DNA from: Cherax quadricarinatus
Lineage: Eukaryota; Arthropoda; Malacostraca; Decapoda; Parastacidae
Assembly (NCBI RefSeq): GCF_038502225.1
Contig: NC_091357.1
Coordinates: 11,000,861 to 11,064,860 of the forward strand
Reading direction: 5' to 3'
DNA length: 64,000 bases
Shown: positions 44,569 to 58,451 of the stretch, in pieces
How positions within the stretch are numbered: position 1 is the first letter of the stretch
How the letters are laid out: each line of letters opens with the position of its first letter
The notes under the pieces: model-generated
The model's database searches: none
What the model saw: the letters and a program-made list of their open reading frames with translations, nothing else
Told to the model about the DNA's origin: nothing
Program-made: the position numbers and the translations under genes

Positions 44569-44628
<60 letters not shown>
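44566..44628 (+). repeat. (AC)n at the LINE B 3' end
   Basis: About 30 AC units directly after the GGTGAGTAC tail. The I-like LINE begins on the other side at about 44630. Confidence 0.95.
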
Positions 44629-44630
<2 letters not shown>

Positions 44631-44638
44631 GTAATGCA

Positions 44639-46772
44639 TTATTTACAGCTAGCAAAGTCAGGGTATTTCTCCAGAATGGTCTGTAATATACCACTGTGGA
44701 TAAAATACTTTGCCATTTCTTGAACATTTCTGAGTGAGTTGTCTCTAAATTCATTAATTTTATCACACTCCAGTACATAATGACGCAGGGTGTGACAATA
44801 GTCCATCTGGCAAAGTTTACATTTCGTTTGGTCTACATCTGGTGGTGGGGATTTAACCTGCCAAAGATACTTGTAACCCAGCCGGGGCCGGGCTGTAGTG
44901 ACATCCAAGAGTCTGCTTATTTTGTTGGATGCACCATAGACATGTGGCTCCTCCTGCATGATGGAATGATGATAGATGGACTGACTTGTGTCAATCTCCC
45001 TAAGTCTTAAGTCAAAGTTCAATTGAAGTTCTTTTCTTATTATTGTTCTCAAACTGCTAACTGACAACCCAAGATTGTAATCTACTCCCTCTTTGAAAGC
45101 ATACAGCTTAGCCAATTTATCAGTTTTATCATGCATCTGAAGACCAATGTGAGATGGAATCCACAGCATGTGCACTCTGACTCCACTGTCCACAATCTTA
45201 CCATACCTATGTCTAGCTTCTGACACAAGCATGCCACAATTTATACTTAATGAGTTGAGAGCATTTATGGATGACAGAGAATCAGTTACAATTAAAGTAT
45301 CAACGTTAGATACATGGACGCATTTGAGTGCAAGGAGTATGGCAAACAGTTCTGTTTGAAGGGTAGAGGTCCAGTTATTGATGCGTGCTCCAATTTCTTT
45401 ATGAGAGCCATCACTGTATGACAACAGCAGCACTACCAGCTGCACCAGTGGACTGGTGAACAGAACCATCAACGTAAATAATTTGTGAAAGTGTGTTGTG
45501 TGTGACTAAGTTACCAATACAGCTTAAGGCATCATGTTTGGCTTCAAGACGAAGCTTTGATTGTGATTTAAGAAGAGTTTTGGGGGGAAATGGAGGAATG
45601 GTAGTTTGGAATGGGGTAATATCCCATGGAGCAGGGAAGTGTCTCTGTTGCCTAACTTGACATAGATCATGTAGCTGGTTCATGCAGAGGTCGGTTCCAG
45701 TTTTTTTGATCCATCTGGAAGGATGTTCACCAGTGCTGAGGAAAGTTTGGAGGGCTTCTGTGCAGGGGTTTGAATGGGCTAACCTAAGCATATTGACCCC
45801 AATAAGGATATTTCTTTCAGTAACACGATCTCTAATGCTTGGAATATTAAGTTCTTTCCGCATATTTAAAATTTTGGCAGTACGAGGGCATCCTAGGATG
45901 ATCCTCATTGCTTCGTTTTGCAGTTTTTCCAGCCCTCCAAGCTTCCAGTCAGACACGAGTGCAAGTAGTGGCGCCGCATAATCAACCAATGATCTAATAT
46001 AAGCAAGATACATCATTTTCACAATTTTAACATTAGCTCCATACCTGGGATGAAAACCTGCCACAACTCTAAGTGCTCTCAGCCTTTCTTTGTATTGGCG
46101 ACAAAGTCTCGTTACGACAGGTCCAAGTAGTGGAACCTCAAAGCCTAGATACCTGTATCTGCTTACATATTCTAGAAGAGACCCATCATGCAACTGGATC
46201 TGACGAACTGTGCCTCTCTGTCGAGGAGGACGCCTGTTGAGTATCTTTGTTTTATCCCCTGAGATTATTAACCCCAGGTCCTGACATGAGGCTAGTACAT
46301 GATTAAGAATGTTTTGGGTGCTGGAGAATCCGGTGGTGTGAATCATTATATCATCGGCAAAACTAACCATATAATGATGGGGCTGGCTAGGCATAGCATT
46401 AAGTAGGGCATTAATCAGAATATTGAAAAGGGTGGGACTAAGCACACCTCCCTGTGGGGTTCCTAATTCAAAGTCTTTAGTTACACTTCTATGTCCCTGG
46501 AACAACACAGACGACTTTCTGTTGGACAGGTAACCTTTAATCCAGCGGAGAAGCCATCCTCCAACATCCATTCTGGCAAGTTCACTAATGATTACATGTC
46601 GGTTGGCTACATCAAAAGCGGATTTAAGGTCAAGGAAGGTAGTGTATGAGCTGTCAGTGTGCAGATTGAGAAAGGTGGTAATGCAATGATGCACACTCCT
46701 TCCATGCATGAAGCCATGCAACCGGGGAGACAAGAATTGCTTAATTCTGTGCATAAGACGATTAAGAATCAT
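44639..46772 (-). pseudogene. I-like LINE ORF2: reverse transcriptase plus RNase H
   Basis: Minus strand. 46772..45411 encodes RT with KSAFDVANRHVII, GTPQGGVLSPTLFNIL and SFADDIMIH, and ends in the first RNase H motif (IIYVDGSVHQSTGAAG). 45472..44639 resumes one frame over with QTELFAILLALK, LIVTDSLSSIN, LWIPSHIGLQ and a C-terminal Cys/His cluster (CKLCQMDYCHTLRHYVLEC). One indel near 45420-45470 breaks the protein, and the endonuclease is missing through 5' truncation. RT followed by RNase H is typical of the I/Nimb group. It is related to, but clearly distinct from, the relic at 29486-30500. Confidence 0.88.
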
Positions 46773-46834
46773 CCTTCAGCGGCGACAAATTTTCCCCGCT
46801 CTCTTTCTCTCTGGGACGCTTATCCTCATCTATG

Positions 46835-46905
46835 CAGCGCTGTATAGCCCTTGTGGCTTAGCGCTTCTTTTTTATTATAATAATAATGATAATTATCCTC
46901 ATCTA
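46835..46905 (+). repeat. T-repeat 3' end fragment
   Basis: GCTGTATAGCCCTTGTGGCT, TAGCGCTTC and a TTATTATAATAATAATGAT tail. 46906-47070 has nothing recognised. Confidence 0.55.
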
Positions 46906-47071
46906 CGTTGTCCGCCAGGCACATTACAGGAGGGACATCTATCATCGGCTTACTTTTAGCCAGCTCCATTTTTCTGCTCTCCGGATAATTCTTTAACGGT
47001 TATGGTGGGAAGCCGGATACTGAATTTAGGTGTGGCTGAAGGCATCCCGCTCTGCTGAGGCTTGACATGGT

Positions 47072-47205
47072 AGGTAAGTTTATTCGGGTATACACAAATA
47101 GTTACATAGATTATCATACATTGCAGCATGTGTAGTGAACCTAATATAACCCCCCAAAAAAGTCAGACAAACTTACTGACTAGATGGCCCATTGGGGTGG
47201 GCCAC
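47072..47205 (-). mobile_element. S2 SINE, minus copy
   Basis: AGGTAAGTTTATTCGGGTAT (tail complement), then TTATCATACATTGCAGCATG and the core complement CCCCAAAAAAGTCAGACAAA, ending near CATTGGGGT. Diverged from the copy at 30176. Confidence 0.7.
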
Positions 47206-47385
47206 CTGACATAATTGGGAACTTCTACTTCCTGCTTCTATTTACGAAGGAACTCTTGTTCCTTTATCTTTCATCGTCTAACTTTGGGCAGCAAATCTTC
47301 CCGTACATCGAGAAGTCAGCCTTGATACTGTATAAGGTGTCAGTGGCCCTCATAAACCCAACAAACAAACAAGTTACAAGCTTAC

Positions 47386-47463
47386 AAACCAAACCACGGG
47401 CGGGCCTTGAACCCGCGGTCAGAGAACCACGGGCCGGTTCAAGCCCCACCCGTGGTATGGTTT
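47386..47463. repeat. Inverted pair of tRNA-like SINE heads
   Basis: Arms 47386-47413 and 47436-47463 pair over 28 bp with a few mismatches across a 22-nt spacer. Each arm carries a B-box-like GGTTCAAG, facing opposite ways, beside a CCACGGG motif. 47464-47827 has no supported gene. Confidence 0.6.
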
Positions 47464-47832
47464 GTTTGCAATCGTGTCGTTACGATTTCGTGAGTCATGG
47501 TACAGGCTTACAATTAATACTGGAACACTGTCATCATTGTCATGGTTCTTGTCCCCTGTTCCAATCTGCTCGCAAGCATCTGTGTTTTTCTTCACTGATC
47601 AGAAACGAGTTCCCCATCATTCCCTCTTCTGGACTAGGCTGGTTATGATCCTATATGTCATGAGATTCTATCCCTCACCTAAGTACTAATCTGCGAGCTT
47701 TAGTGATGCACTTCCACTCCTTGTCTACATCATCTCTAACCTCAACACAAGAATCATGGGCTTCCTGATACGAACTCACTCACACTTTCATCAGGTCACT
47801 TCCTCTTTCTCAAACCTTATTTTCAAGCCTAT

Positions 47833-49206
<1,374 letters not shown>

Positions 49207-49576
49207 ATTAATTTGCCCGTTGGTCCTTCTTGAACCAGAGGTAATTAGTGAAGTCATTAATTAGTTAATTACTTAATAATTATATGTGAAATGACAGAAG
49301 GAGGTGGATGTTAAGTTCACAAATTTACTTAATGTGTAGTGGATTATAATTATTACAATATTAATTTGGATAAGCCAAGTGTAGCTAATTATATTAATGT
49401 GTATATTAATTATGCAAAGCCAAAATGGCTAGGATTTATATTAATGTATTTGTATAATATTAATTTTTTGTATAATATTAATTTGATAAGATAATTCTGG
49501 CCAAGATTTATATCAGTGTATGTGTAATTGATAAGCCAAGTGTAGCTAATTATATTAATGTGTATATTAATTTTGC

Positions 49577-51797
49577 GGGAGGGAAGAGGAGCGATTGGTG
49601 GAATGATGATGTAAAAAGAGTAGTAAGGGAGAAAAAGTTAGGATATGAGAAGTTTTTACAAAGTAGAAGTGATGCAAGGAGGAAAGAGTATATGGAGAAA
49701 AAGAGAGAGGTTAAGAGAGTGGTGAAGCAATGTAAAAAGAGAGCAAATGAGAGAGTGGGTGAGATGTTATCAACAAATTTTGTTGAAAATAAGAAAAAGT
49801 TTTGGAGTGAGATTAACAAGTTAAGGAAGCCTAGAGAACAAATGGATTTGTCAGTTAAAAATAGGAGAGGAGAGTTATTAAATGGAGAGTTAGAGGTATT
49901 GGGAAGATGGAGGGAATATTTTGAGGAATTGTTAAATGTTGATGAAGATAGGGAAGCTATGATTTCGTGTATAGGGCAAGGAGGAATGACATCTTGTAGG
50001 AGTGAGGAAGAGCCAGTTTTGAGTGTGGGGGAAGTTCGTGAGGCAGTAGGTAAAATGAAAGGGGGTAAGGCAGCCGGGATTGATGGGATAAAGATAAAAA
50101 TGTTAAAAGCAGGTGGGGATATAGTTTTGGAGTGGTTGGTGCAATTATTTAATAAATGTATGGAAGAGGGTAAGGTACCTAGGGATTGGCAGAGAGCATG
50201 CATAGTTCCTTTGTATAAAGGCAAAGGGGACAAAAGAGAGTGCAAAAATTATAGGGGGATAAGTCTGTTGAGTATACCTGGTAAAGTGTATGGTAGAGTT
50301 ATTATTGAAAGAATTAAGAGTAAGACGGAGAATAGGATAGCAGATGAACAAGGAGGCTTTAGGAAAGATAGGGGATGTGTGGACCAGGTGTTTACAGTGA
50401 AACATATAAGTGAACAGTATTTAGATAAGGCTAAAGAGGTCTTTGTGGCATTTATGGATTTGGAAAAGGCATATGATAGGGTGGATAGGGGGGCAATGTG
50501 GCAGATGTTGCAGGTGTATGGTGTAGGAGGTAGGTTACTGAAAGCAGTGAAGAGTTTTTACGAGGATAGTGAGGCTCAAGTTAGAGTATGTAGGAAAGAG
50601 GGAAATTATTTCCCAGTAAAAGTAGGCCTTAGACAAGGATGTGTGATGTCACCGTGGTTGTTTAATATATTTATAGATGGGGTTGTAAGAGAAGTAAATG
50701 CGAGGGTCTTGGCAAGAGGCGTGGAGTTAAAAGATAAAGAATCACACATAAAGTGTGAGTTGTCACAGTTGCTCTTTGCTGATGACACTGTGCTCTTGGG
50801 AGATTCTGAAGAGAAGTTGCAGAGATTGGTGGATGAATTTGGTAGGGTGTGCAAAAGAAGAAAATTAAAAGTGAATACAGGAAAGAGTAAGGTAATGAGG
50901 ATAACAAGAAGATTAGGTGATGAAAGATTGAATATCAGATTGGAGGGAGAGAGTATGGAGGAGGTGAATGTATTCAGATATTTGGGAGTGGACGTGTCAG
51001 CGGATGGGTCTATGAAAGATGAGGTGAATCATAGAATTGATGAGGGGAAAAGGGTGAGTGGTGCACTTAGGAGTCTGTGGAGACAAAGAACTTTGTCCTT
51101 GGAGGCAAAGAGGGGAATGTATGAGAGTATAGTTTTACCAACGCTCTTATATGAGTGTGAAGCATGGGTGATGAATGTTGCAGTGAGGAGAAGGCTGGAG
51201 GCAGTGGAGATGTCATGTCTGAGGGCAATGTGTGGTGTGAATATAATGCAGAGAATTCGTAGTTTGGAAGTTAAGAGGAGGTGCGGGATTACCAAAACTG
51301 TTGTCCAGAGGGCTGAGGAAGGGTTGTTGAGGTGGTTCGGACATGTAGAGAGAATGGAGCGAAACAGAGTGACTTCAAGAGTGTATTAGTCTGTAATGGA
51401 AGGAAGGCGGGGTAGGGGTCGGCCTAGGAAAGGTTGGAGGGGGGGGTAAAGGAGGTTTTGTGTGCGAGGGGCTTGGACTTCCAGCAGGCATGCGTGAGCG
51501 TGTTTGATAGGAGTAAATGGAGACAAATGGTTTTTAATACTTGACGTGCTGTTGGAGTGTGAGCAAAGTAACATTTATGAAGGGGTTCAGGGAAACCAGC
51601 AGGCCGGACTTGAGTCCTGGAGATGGGAAGTACAGTGCCTGCACTCTGAAGGAGGGGTGTTAATGTTGCAGCTTAAAAACTGTAGTGTAAAGCACCCTTC
51701 TGACAAGACAGTGATGGAGTGAATGATGGTGAAAGTTTTTCTTTTTCGGGCCACCCTGCCTTGGTGGGAATCAGCCAGTGTGATAAAAAAAAAAAAA
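49577..51797 (+). mobile_element. RTE-clade LINE, 5'-truncated, inside the BEL leader
   Basis: Flanked by the 9-bp duplication TAATTTTGC (49568-49576, 51798-51806). It lacks the endonuclease and ends in GTGTGAT plus poly-A. The insertion postdates the BEL element. Confidence 0.9.
49578..51520 (+). pseudogene. RTE reverse transcriptase, partial
   Basis: Open from 49578 to TAG at 51387-51389. RT motifs: GGKAAGIDGIKIKML, PLYKGKGDKRECKNYRGISL, ADEQGGFRKDRG, MDLEKAYDRVDR, LRQGCVMSPWLFNIF, LLFADDTVLLGD, and VFRYLGVDVSADGS. The C-terminus has LLRWFGHVERMERNR, typical of RTE proteins. After the TAG the frame continues with a basic GRRGRGRPRKGW, so the stop looks like a point mutation. A second break is a length change in the G run near 51440. 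Confidence 0.9.
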
Positions 51798-52264
51798 TAA
51801 TTTTGCAAAGCCAAAGTGGCTAGAATTTATATTAATGTATTTGTATAATATTAATTTGATAAGATAATTCTGGCCAAGATTTATATCTTGCAAAGCCAAA
51901 GCAGCTAGGATTTATATTAATATATTTGTATAATATTAATTTGATAAGATAATTCTGGCCAAGATTTATATCAGTGTATGTGTAATTGATAAGCCAAGTG
52001 TAACTAATATTAATGTGTATAATATTAATTTTGCTATGCCAAATTCTGGTAAATATTTATTAATTTGTATAATAATTTTGATAAGCCAAGGCTGGCTAAA
52101 GGTTTGTATTAATGTACATTTAAAATTTATATAATTTTCTTACATGTAATTGCTAAGCTCAGGTAGCTAGGATTTATTCAAAGGTAAGTTGTACTATTTA
52201 CCTTTATAAAGTGCATAATTTAGTACATAATCAGTGTATTAAGTTGAATTTAATACATTGCATC

Positions 52265-53508
52265 ATGGCTGAAAATGAGGAAATTAATATAGAAGACAAA
52301 CATATGAAATATAGAGCAAAGAAAGCGTCATTGCGAGCTAGAAAGGGTCATGTAACCAAGGCATATAATAAATGTTTGGAATTAATGAATCAAGAAACAG
52401 TGAATAATGATTTAAAATTGTATTTAGATGCTTTAGGTAATAGATATGATTCATACAAATTATATTACAACAAATATGAAGGAGATTTGTTAGTAAACTG
52501 TGTAGATGAGACTGAAGTAGATCTCATGATTAATCAATATTATGAATTAGAGGAAAAGATTCTTGTAAAAGTCAGGCCTTGAATAAATTAAAATGTGTAA
52601 ACCAGGCAGTTAATCAGTCTGCTCCAACAAATAATATGTCTTTGCCAAAACTCCCAGAACTATGTTTACCGGTATTTAATCCTGGTGAAAACTGGGAGGA
52701 GTTTTGGTCAATTTTTAAAGCAGCTGTGCATGACAGGAGTGACCTAGCCTGTGTAACTAAATTATTTTACCTCAAAGGACAGGTAAGAGGAGATGCTCAT
52801 ATACTCATACAAGCCTTTCCCAATGTAGATGACTCTTACAAGGAAGCAGTTGACTTGTTGAAGGTCACTTATGGTAATATAGAACAAAGTAGATTGGATC
52901 TAGTGAATATCATTGTTAATTTAAAATCTCCAGATCACACTTACAAAGGTTTACAGCAGTTTAGAGTTAAACTGGAGAGCACTCTCAAAACTTTAAGTAA
53001 TAAATATAATCTGAAGGAATCAGACTGGTTATTGAGTGCCATAGTACAGAATAAATTAAGCTGTAAAACACTTGAATGGTTCTCGAACAAATATCACAAG
53101 GATTATTTTAGTCTGGAGGAAATAAGACTAGGTCTACAAGAATTAATTGTGCAGTTGCAGACCAGCCAACTAACTCATTTTAAAGATGCAACACATAATA
53201 ACTCTGAGGTATCTGTCAAGTTTCACAAAGGGAAAAATTATCCCAATGTTAATAATCAAAATTCATTTCCTAAAAAGAGTTGCATAGGTGCATATCAAGT
53301 AGCAGGAATCAGAAATAATGATTCTCCACAAGGTAAGAAGAATAAGTACCCTCCTAAGAGTAGCCCTGTTAATAAGAAACCAGTCAAAGAAAAGAGAGAT
53401 TGTCTCTTCTGCAAGGGTACTCATTTTTTAAGAATTGCAATGCATACAAATCATGGAATGATAAAGTTGAAAGATTGGAGGAACTTGGCAGATGTATCAG
53501 GTGTTTAG
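52265..53508 (+). pseudogene. BEL/Pao gag region
   Basis: ATG 52265 opens a 105-residue charged N-terminal part ending at TGA 52580-52582. The gag body continues one frame over (52579-53508) with LPELCLPVFNPGENWEEFW and LDLVNIIVNL, the DUF1759-type capsid region of BEL/Pao elements. The end overlaps the next frame near 53400, where a Cys-rich finger region is split. Two frameshifts break the gene. Confidence 0.8.
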
Positions 53509-54203
53509 GTAATCACAATGTAAAGGATTGTTATGCCAAATTAAACTTCTGTTATCAATGTTACAAAGGAAGACACCATATAGTCATGTGTAAGGGTCTA
53601 TATGATAATGTTGATAATAATGATAATGTTGACAATCCTGACACAACAGTAGCTAATGTAAAAATTGCTGCTAATGTTAATAATGATGGTTTTGCTGAAG
53701 TAGCCTTACCTGTGTTACAGGTAAAAATTGATGATAAAAGGCATAAATCAAAAAATGTAAATGCATTATTGGACCAGGGATCCCAGCGTACGTTCATAAA
53801 ACGTAAATGTCTTAATGGTATGAAAGTACAAATGGGAGATCCCACAACTTTAAAATTATCTGGTTTTCTCTCGGATAAAAGGTCTCAATTGTATGACACT
53901 GTTTATGTAACTGTCAGGTTGGGCAATGAGAAAAAACGTGTTAATGCAGTAATTGTAGATAGACTTCCAGAGAAAATAACTACAGTAGGGCTTAGTAAAG
54001 CTACAGAAAGACTTTCACATAATGTAAATTTAGCACCTTCAGGTGTAAGTGATGATTCTGTAGGCCCAATAAATATTTTGATAGGTAGTGACTATTATGC
54101 CTCGTTTGTAAAGGGTATGGTAAAGAAATGTGGTGTCACCCTTTTGAAGACTGCAGGAGGCCATGTAATGTATGGTAGGATTCCTCGTAATAATAATTCA
54201 TGA
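53400..54203 (+). pseudogene. BEL/Pao zinc-knuckle and aspartic protease region
   Basis: The CCHC-type cluster (CIRCLGNHNVKDC, CYQCYKGRHHIVMC) is followed by the protease site ALLDQGSQRTFI (Asp codon at 53772), the DUF1758-like retropepsin of BEL/Pao elements. Ends at TGA 54201-54203. Confidence 0.8.
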
Positions 54204-54293
54204 CTAGAGGAAATTACAAATACCATAACTGTGTGTCTTACTCATGAAGTCGTTCCCCAGTAGAATTCTTCCATAGAGGATGGTGTTGAGCCA

Positions 54294-55307
54294 GTGCATA
54301 AATTGTGGGAATTAGACAGCATTGGAATAAATGTAAATGAAGAAAGTCCAGATGATTCTTTTACTCAGGAGCAATACCTGAGAGATGTAAAATTTGAATC
54401 TGGACAGTACTGGGTACGACTTCCATGGAGACTGAACCATCCAGAATTGCCCACTAATTACAGAATGGCATATAGACAGTTAAAGGCTCAGCTCTGCGAA
54501 CTGAGTAAGACACCAGAATTGTTAACTGCATATAATGATATAATTACTGAACAATTAATTAATAAATTTATAGAAGAGGTACCTGAGCAAGCCAAAATTT
54601 ATGGTCACTATTTGCCACATCACGGAGTGAGGAAGGATTCTAAGACCACTCCTTTGAGGATTGTGTTTAATTGTAGTGCCAGGAGTAACAAAAATGTACC
54701 TAGTTTAAATGACTGTTTGATGACAGGTCCGTCGTTGACGGAAAAATTAGGAGATATCTTATTAAATTTCAGGGTGAAGAATTATGCCTTTACGGCTGAC
54801 ATAAGTAAAGCTTCCCTAAGAGTGGGTTTACAAGAGGCTGACCGGGATTGTACCCGCTTCTTATGGCCTGAGAATCCTATTGACTCACTTAGCCCTCTGA
54901 AAACCTTTCGCTTTAGGAGCGTATTATTTGGTGCTACATCCAGTACGTTCCTACTCCAAGCGATGATAAATGCACACCTTAAACGTATGGAAAGTCCATT
55001 GAGTAAAGTAATGAGCAAACAATTTTATGTGGGCAATTTCCTGGGTGTGACGTCAACTGAAGAGGAACTGTTAATGACTTATGGAGAGGCTAATAAAATA
55101 ATGCAAAGTGCAAATATGCCTCTGAGGGAATGGAATAGTAATTCGTCCAAATTAAAGGACAAAATAAGTAAAGATTACCCTGGAGATGAAGTGCCAAAAT
55201 GTAGTAATGTATTGGGTTTAACTTGGGATACTGAGAGAGATTTGTTAATGTTAAAACCTAATAATTACAGTATGCCCAATAAATTAACTAAGAGTTTTGC
55301 TTGCTGA
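54294..55307 (+). pseudogene. BEL/Pao reverse transcriptase, catalytic Asp lost
   Basis: Motifs HHGVRKDSKTTPLRIVFNC, SLNDCLMTGPSL and FTADISKASLRVGLQ fit BEL/Pao RT. The YVDD/YVDN box reads YVGN, with GGC at 55032-55034 where an Asp codon (GAC/GAT) is expected; one base change explains it. A frameshift near 55297 and TGA at 55336-55338 separate it from RNase H. Confidence 0.88.
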
Positions 55308-55338
55308 AGTTTCCAAATGTTTTGATCCACTAGGTTGA

Positions 55339-55818
55339 GTGTCACCCCTTACTATAAGAGGGAAATTATTAATTCAGGAAGCATGGAAACTTAAATGTGC
55401 TTGGGATGAATTTCTACCTGAGGAATTCATTAACAGGTGGGATGAATTAATTGGTGATTATGAGAAAATTCCAATGTTGGAGTTCCCACACCAGGTGGCC
55501 AATCCAAATGGGAAAAATGTACTCCATATTTTTTGTGATGCTTCAAAATTGGCATATGGAGCAGTTGTTTACCTTCAATGTAATAGTGTTATTTCTCTTG
55601 TTATGTCTAAGGCTAAAGTGTCTCCAATTAAATCACGTACCTTGCCTCATTTGGAATTAACAGCCATTTATGTAGGTGTCAAATTAGCTAATTATATAAG
55701 AAATAAGTTGCATGAGATAAATATTAGTGATACTGTAATTTGGTCTGATAATGAGGTATCCTTACAATGGATTCGTAATGGAAACAGTAAAATTGTGTAC
55801 GTACAGAACAGTCGCTGA
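55339..55818 (+). pseudogene. BEL/Pao RNase H region
   Basis: Residues HIFCDASKLAYGAVVYL, LPHLELTAIYVGVKL and VIWSDNEVSLQWI supply the D, E and D motifs. It ends at TGA in a frameshifted end near 55800; the reading continues in the integrase frame. Confidence 0.85.
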
Positions 55819-57675
55819 AATTAATCAGATGCAAGAGAAGTATAATAGTTTGGGTCAGCATATGTTAACATTTAATCATATACCTGGTGAGGAGAATCCA
55901 GCAGCTGATTTCTTGTCTCAAGGTTTACCTTATGCTAAATTTGTAAATGCTGTATCATGGTTTAAAGGACCGAGTTGGTTGGTAAATAAAGCTAATTGGC
56001 CTGTACAAAAGGCATATATTGCTCCTGTTGAAATTACTGTGACCACCGCTCCAATAGTTTGTCCTCCCTTAGCCATTGATATAAATAGGTATTCTTCTTT
56101 ACCCGAACTAATCAATGTAACTAAGTTGGTGTTTAAACTTCTAAACAAGATGAATATATCATATAAGTATTCACATCCTCTTGAATATTGGATAAAGAGG
56201 GTACAGGAGGAAATCTATGGAAATGAGTTTAAATTGATGATGGAAAGAAAAATTGTGAAAGGTTCCATAATAGAGAAATTGGGGTTGTATTTAAAGAACA
56301 ATGTAATTAGGTGCAGAGGTAGGTTACAAAATGCTGAATTGGGTGATTATGCTAAACACCCTATCTTACTGCCCAAAACTCATCATCTAACAAATTTAAT
56401 TGTTCTAAATGCCCATAAAAATGTAATGTATGGTGGGGTACAAGATACCTTAAATTGCATTAGGGAAACTTTCTGGATTCCACAAGGACGGCAAAGTGTA
56501 AAAAGGGTGATTAAATCTTGGGCAATATGTCGCCGTGTGGATGCCAGATCCTATATGTACCCAGGTCCTCCACCATTGCCAAAGGAGCATGTACAATTAG
56601 TGAAACCATTTGATGTAACAGGTGTAGACTATAGTGGTCCAATAATTTTAACAGGTACTTCAGATTTTGTTCCACTGAAAGTGTATGTTTGTTTTCACCT
56701 GTACTGCTACTAGGGCAGTTCATTTAGAAGTGGCACAGGACTTGTCTGCGGAACAGTTTATACAGCTGTTTCGAAAATTTGCAGCTAGGAGATCCTGTCC
56801 GAGATTGATGATTTCGGATAATGCCACAAATTTTGTAGCAGATGCTCAACATTTGATAGAATTAAATAATAGTAACGATGTTCAATCTCTGTTAACCCAA
56901 CGAGGGTGTACCTGGAAATTTGTTACTCCTAGAGCCCCTTGGCAGGGGGGGCTGTACGAAAGACTGATAGGCACAGTGAAGAGATGTCTCCGTAAAGTAC
57001 TACACCCGAAGAGAATTAATTTGGAAGAATTCCGTGTAGTGTTAGTGTATAAATAATAGGCCTCTCTCGTACATGAGTGATACACCTGATGCAGATGTAT
57101 TAACACCTTCTCACCTAATATGTGGAAGGAAATTGGAAGCTGCCCCTGTCTAAAGAGATAATCCGGAAGAAAGTGATGAAGATTACAATGATGCGGCAGT
57201 GTTGTGTGGTAAATTTAAAATGTTAAATAAAGTAATTGATCATTGGTCTAATGTGTGGCGTAAGGAATATCTTCTTACACTACGTGAACACTTTTATGGT
57301 GCGACAGAGGCAGTAAATCGACAGAACATTCAACCAGGTGACATTGTGTTGATTGATACTGAACAACATCGAACATTGTGGCCTCTGGGCAAAGTATTGA
57401 CATTGTACCCAGATGCACAATGTGTTGTCAGGAATGTCAAAGTGTTGTGTCGTGGCCAGGAAAGTTTACACACAATTAATAAATTGATTCCCTTGGAATT
57501 AACTGGTGTTCAAACAAACGTAAATGAAAATCTGAGGGAAAGTGACACGAGTGATATGATAGATAATGCTGACCAAGTGATGCCGGAAGATGAAATCGTA
57601 GTAAGACCTACTAGGAGAACAGCCACTCAAGTCAGAACCGGCTGGAATCGTCTCCTAAAGGAAGGAGTAATTTGA
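55800..57675 (+). pseudogene. BEL/Pao integrase and C-terminal region
   Basis: The frame to 56713 holds the HHCC region. The first Cys of the CxxC pair appears replaced by Trp (KSWAICRR). After a frameshift near 56690 the core continues to 57056 with FTCTATRAVHLE, MISDNATNF and GGLYERLIG (D, D, E present). Another break near 57050-57200 leads to the C-terminal part (57199-57675) with HWSNVWRKEYL and PGDIVLI, the DUF5641-like tail. Confidence 0.85.
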
Positions 57676-57707
57676 GTCGTTTAGCAACGAACTCCGCCCG
57701 GCCGCAG

Positions 57708-58407
57708 TGTGGAAAATACTGTATATTTTCTGGAAATGTGGTAATTTATAGGTAAATGCCCTATATTGTATTTAATGAAAGTGTATTTTTAAAAAGAGGA
57801 CAGTTGCCATTTTGTTTGAATTGGAGTAACAAATGTTGTGTATAATGGAAAGAATTTTTCATGCTCTAGAGGTTAAAATTGGGTTGACACCTCTCAAATA
57901 GGAGGCGAAATTGTTGGATGTGCATTCCTGCATAACTTGAGATATTAGACGACTGGACAAGACAGTTCCAGGAACCTCAGATAAGTCTTATGTAGTAACC
58001 TGGCCAGTGTTATTTCATAGATACAGTGAGGTTTTCTGAGTATGATACACATTAATCTCCAGTCAAATTGGTGAGTGTTATGATTAAGATATATTCTCCT
58101 TCTGTTGTATAAATGTGTATATATATATATATATATATACACTGTATATATATATAATCATTTATTATTTTTAATATACAGTCCACAAATTTATATATTT
58201 ACCAGAATTCCTGGTGATGTATCTTTTATTTATAATTAATAGGTCCAGAGCAACTTGTGGATATGACAGTGGTAGGTATCAAAGGGGGACATTTTTGCGA
58301 CCTAGGTGTCCCAAATTCCTATTTGTCTAACTGATAAATAATAATTATCTTTGTTCATTTTCTGTTATGTATATAATAATATATTCAGATAAATGCAATT
58401 TTCCACA
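57708..58407 (+). repeat. BEL/Pao 3' LTR
   Basis: 700 bp, TGTGGAAAA to TTTTCCACA. It has a short (TA)n at 58118-58155 where the 5' LTR carries long arrays and an insert. Confidence 0.93.
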
Positions 58408-58451
58408 CCTATATGCACACACATACATACATACATACATACTGTGCTATA

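Noticed and set aside
49207..49250. Primer-binding site of the BEL element
   Set aside because: A tRNA-complementary TGG stretch (TTGGTCCTTCTTGAACC) lies 11 bp or more after the LTR, but I could not match it confidently to a tRNA 3' end.
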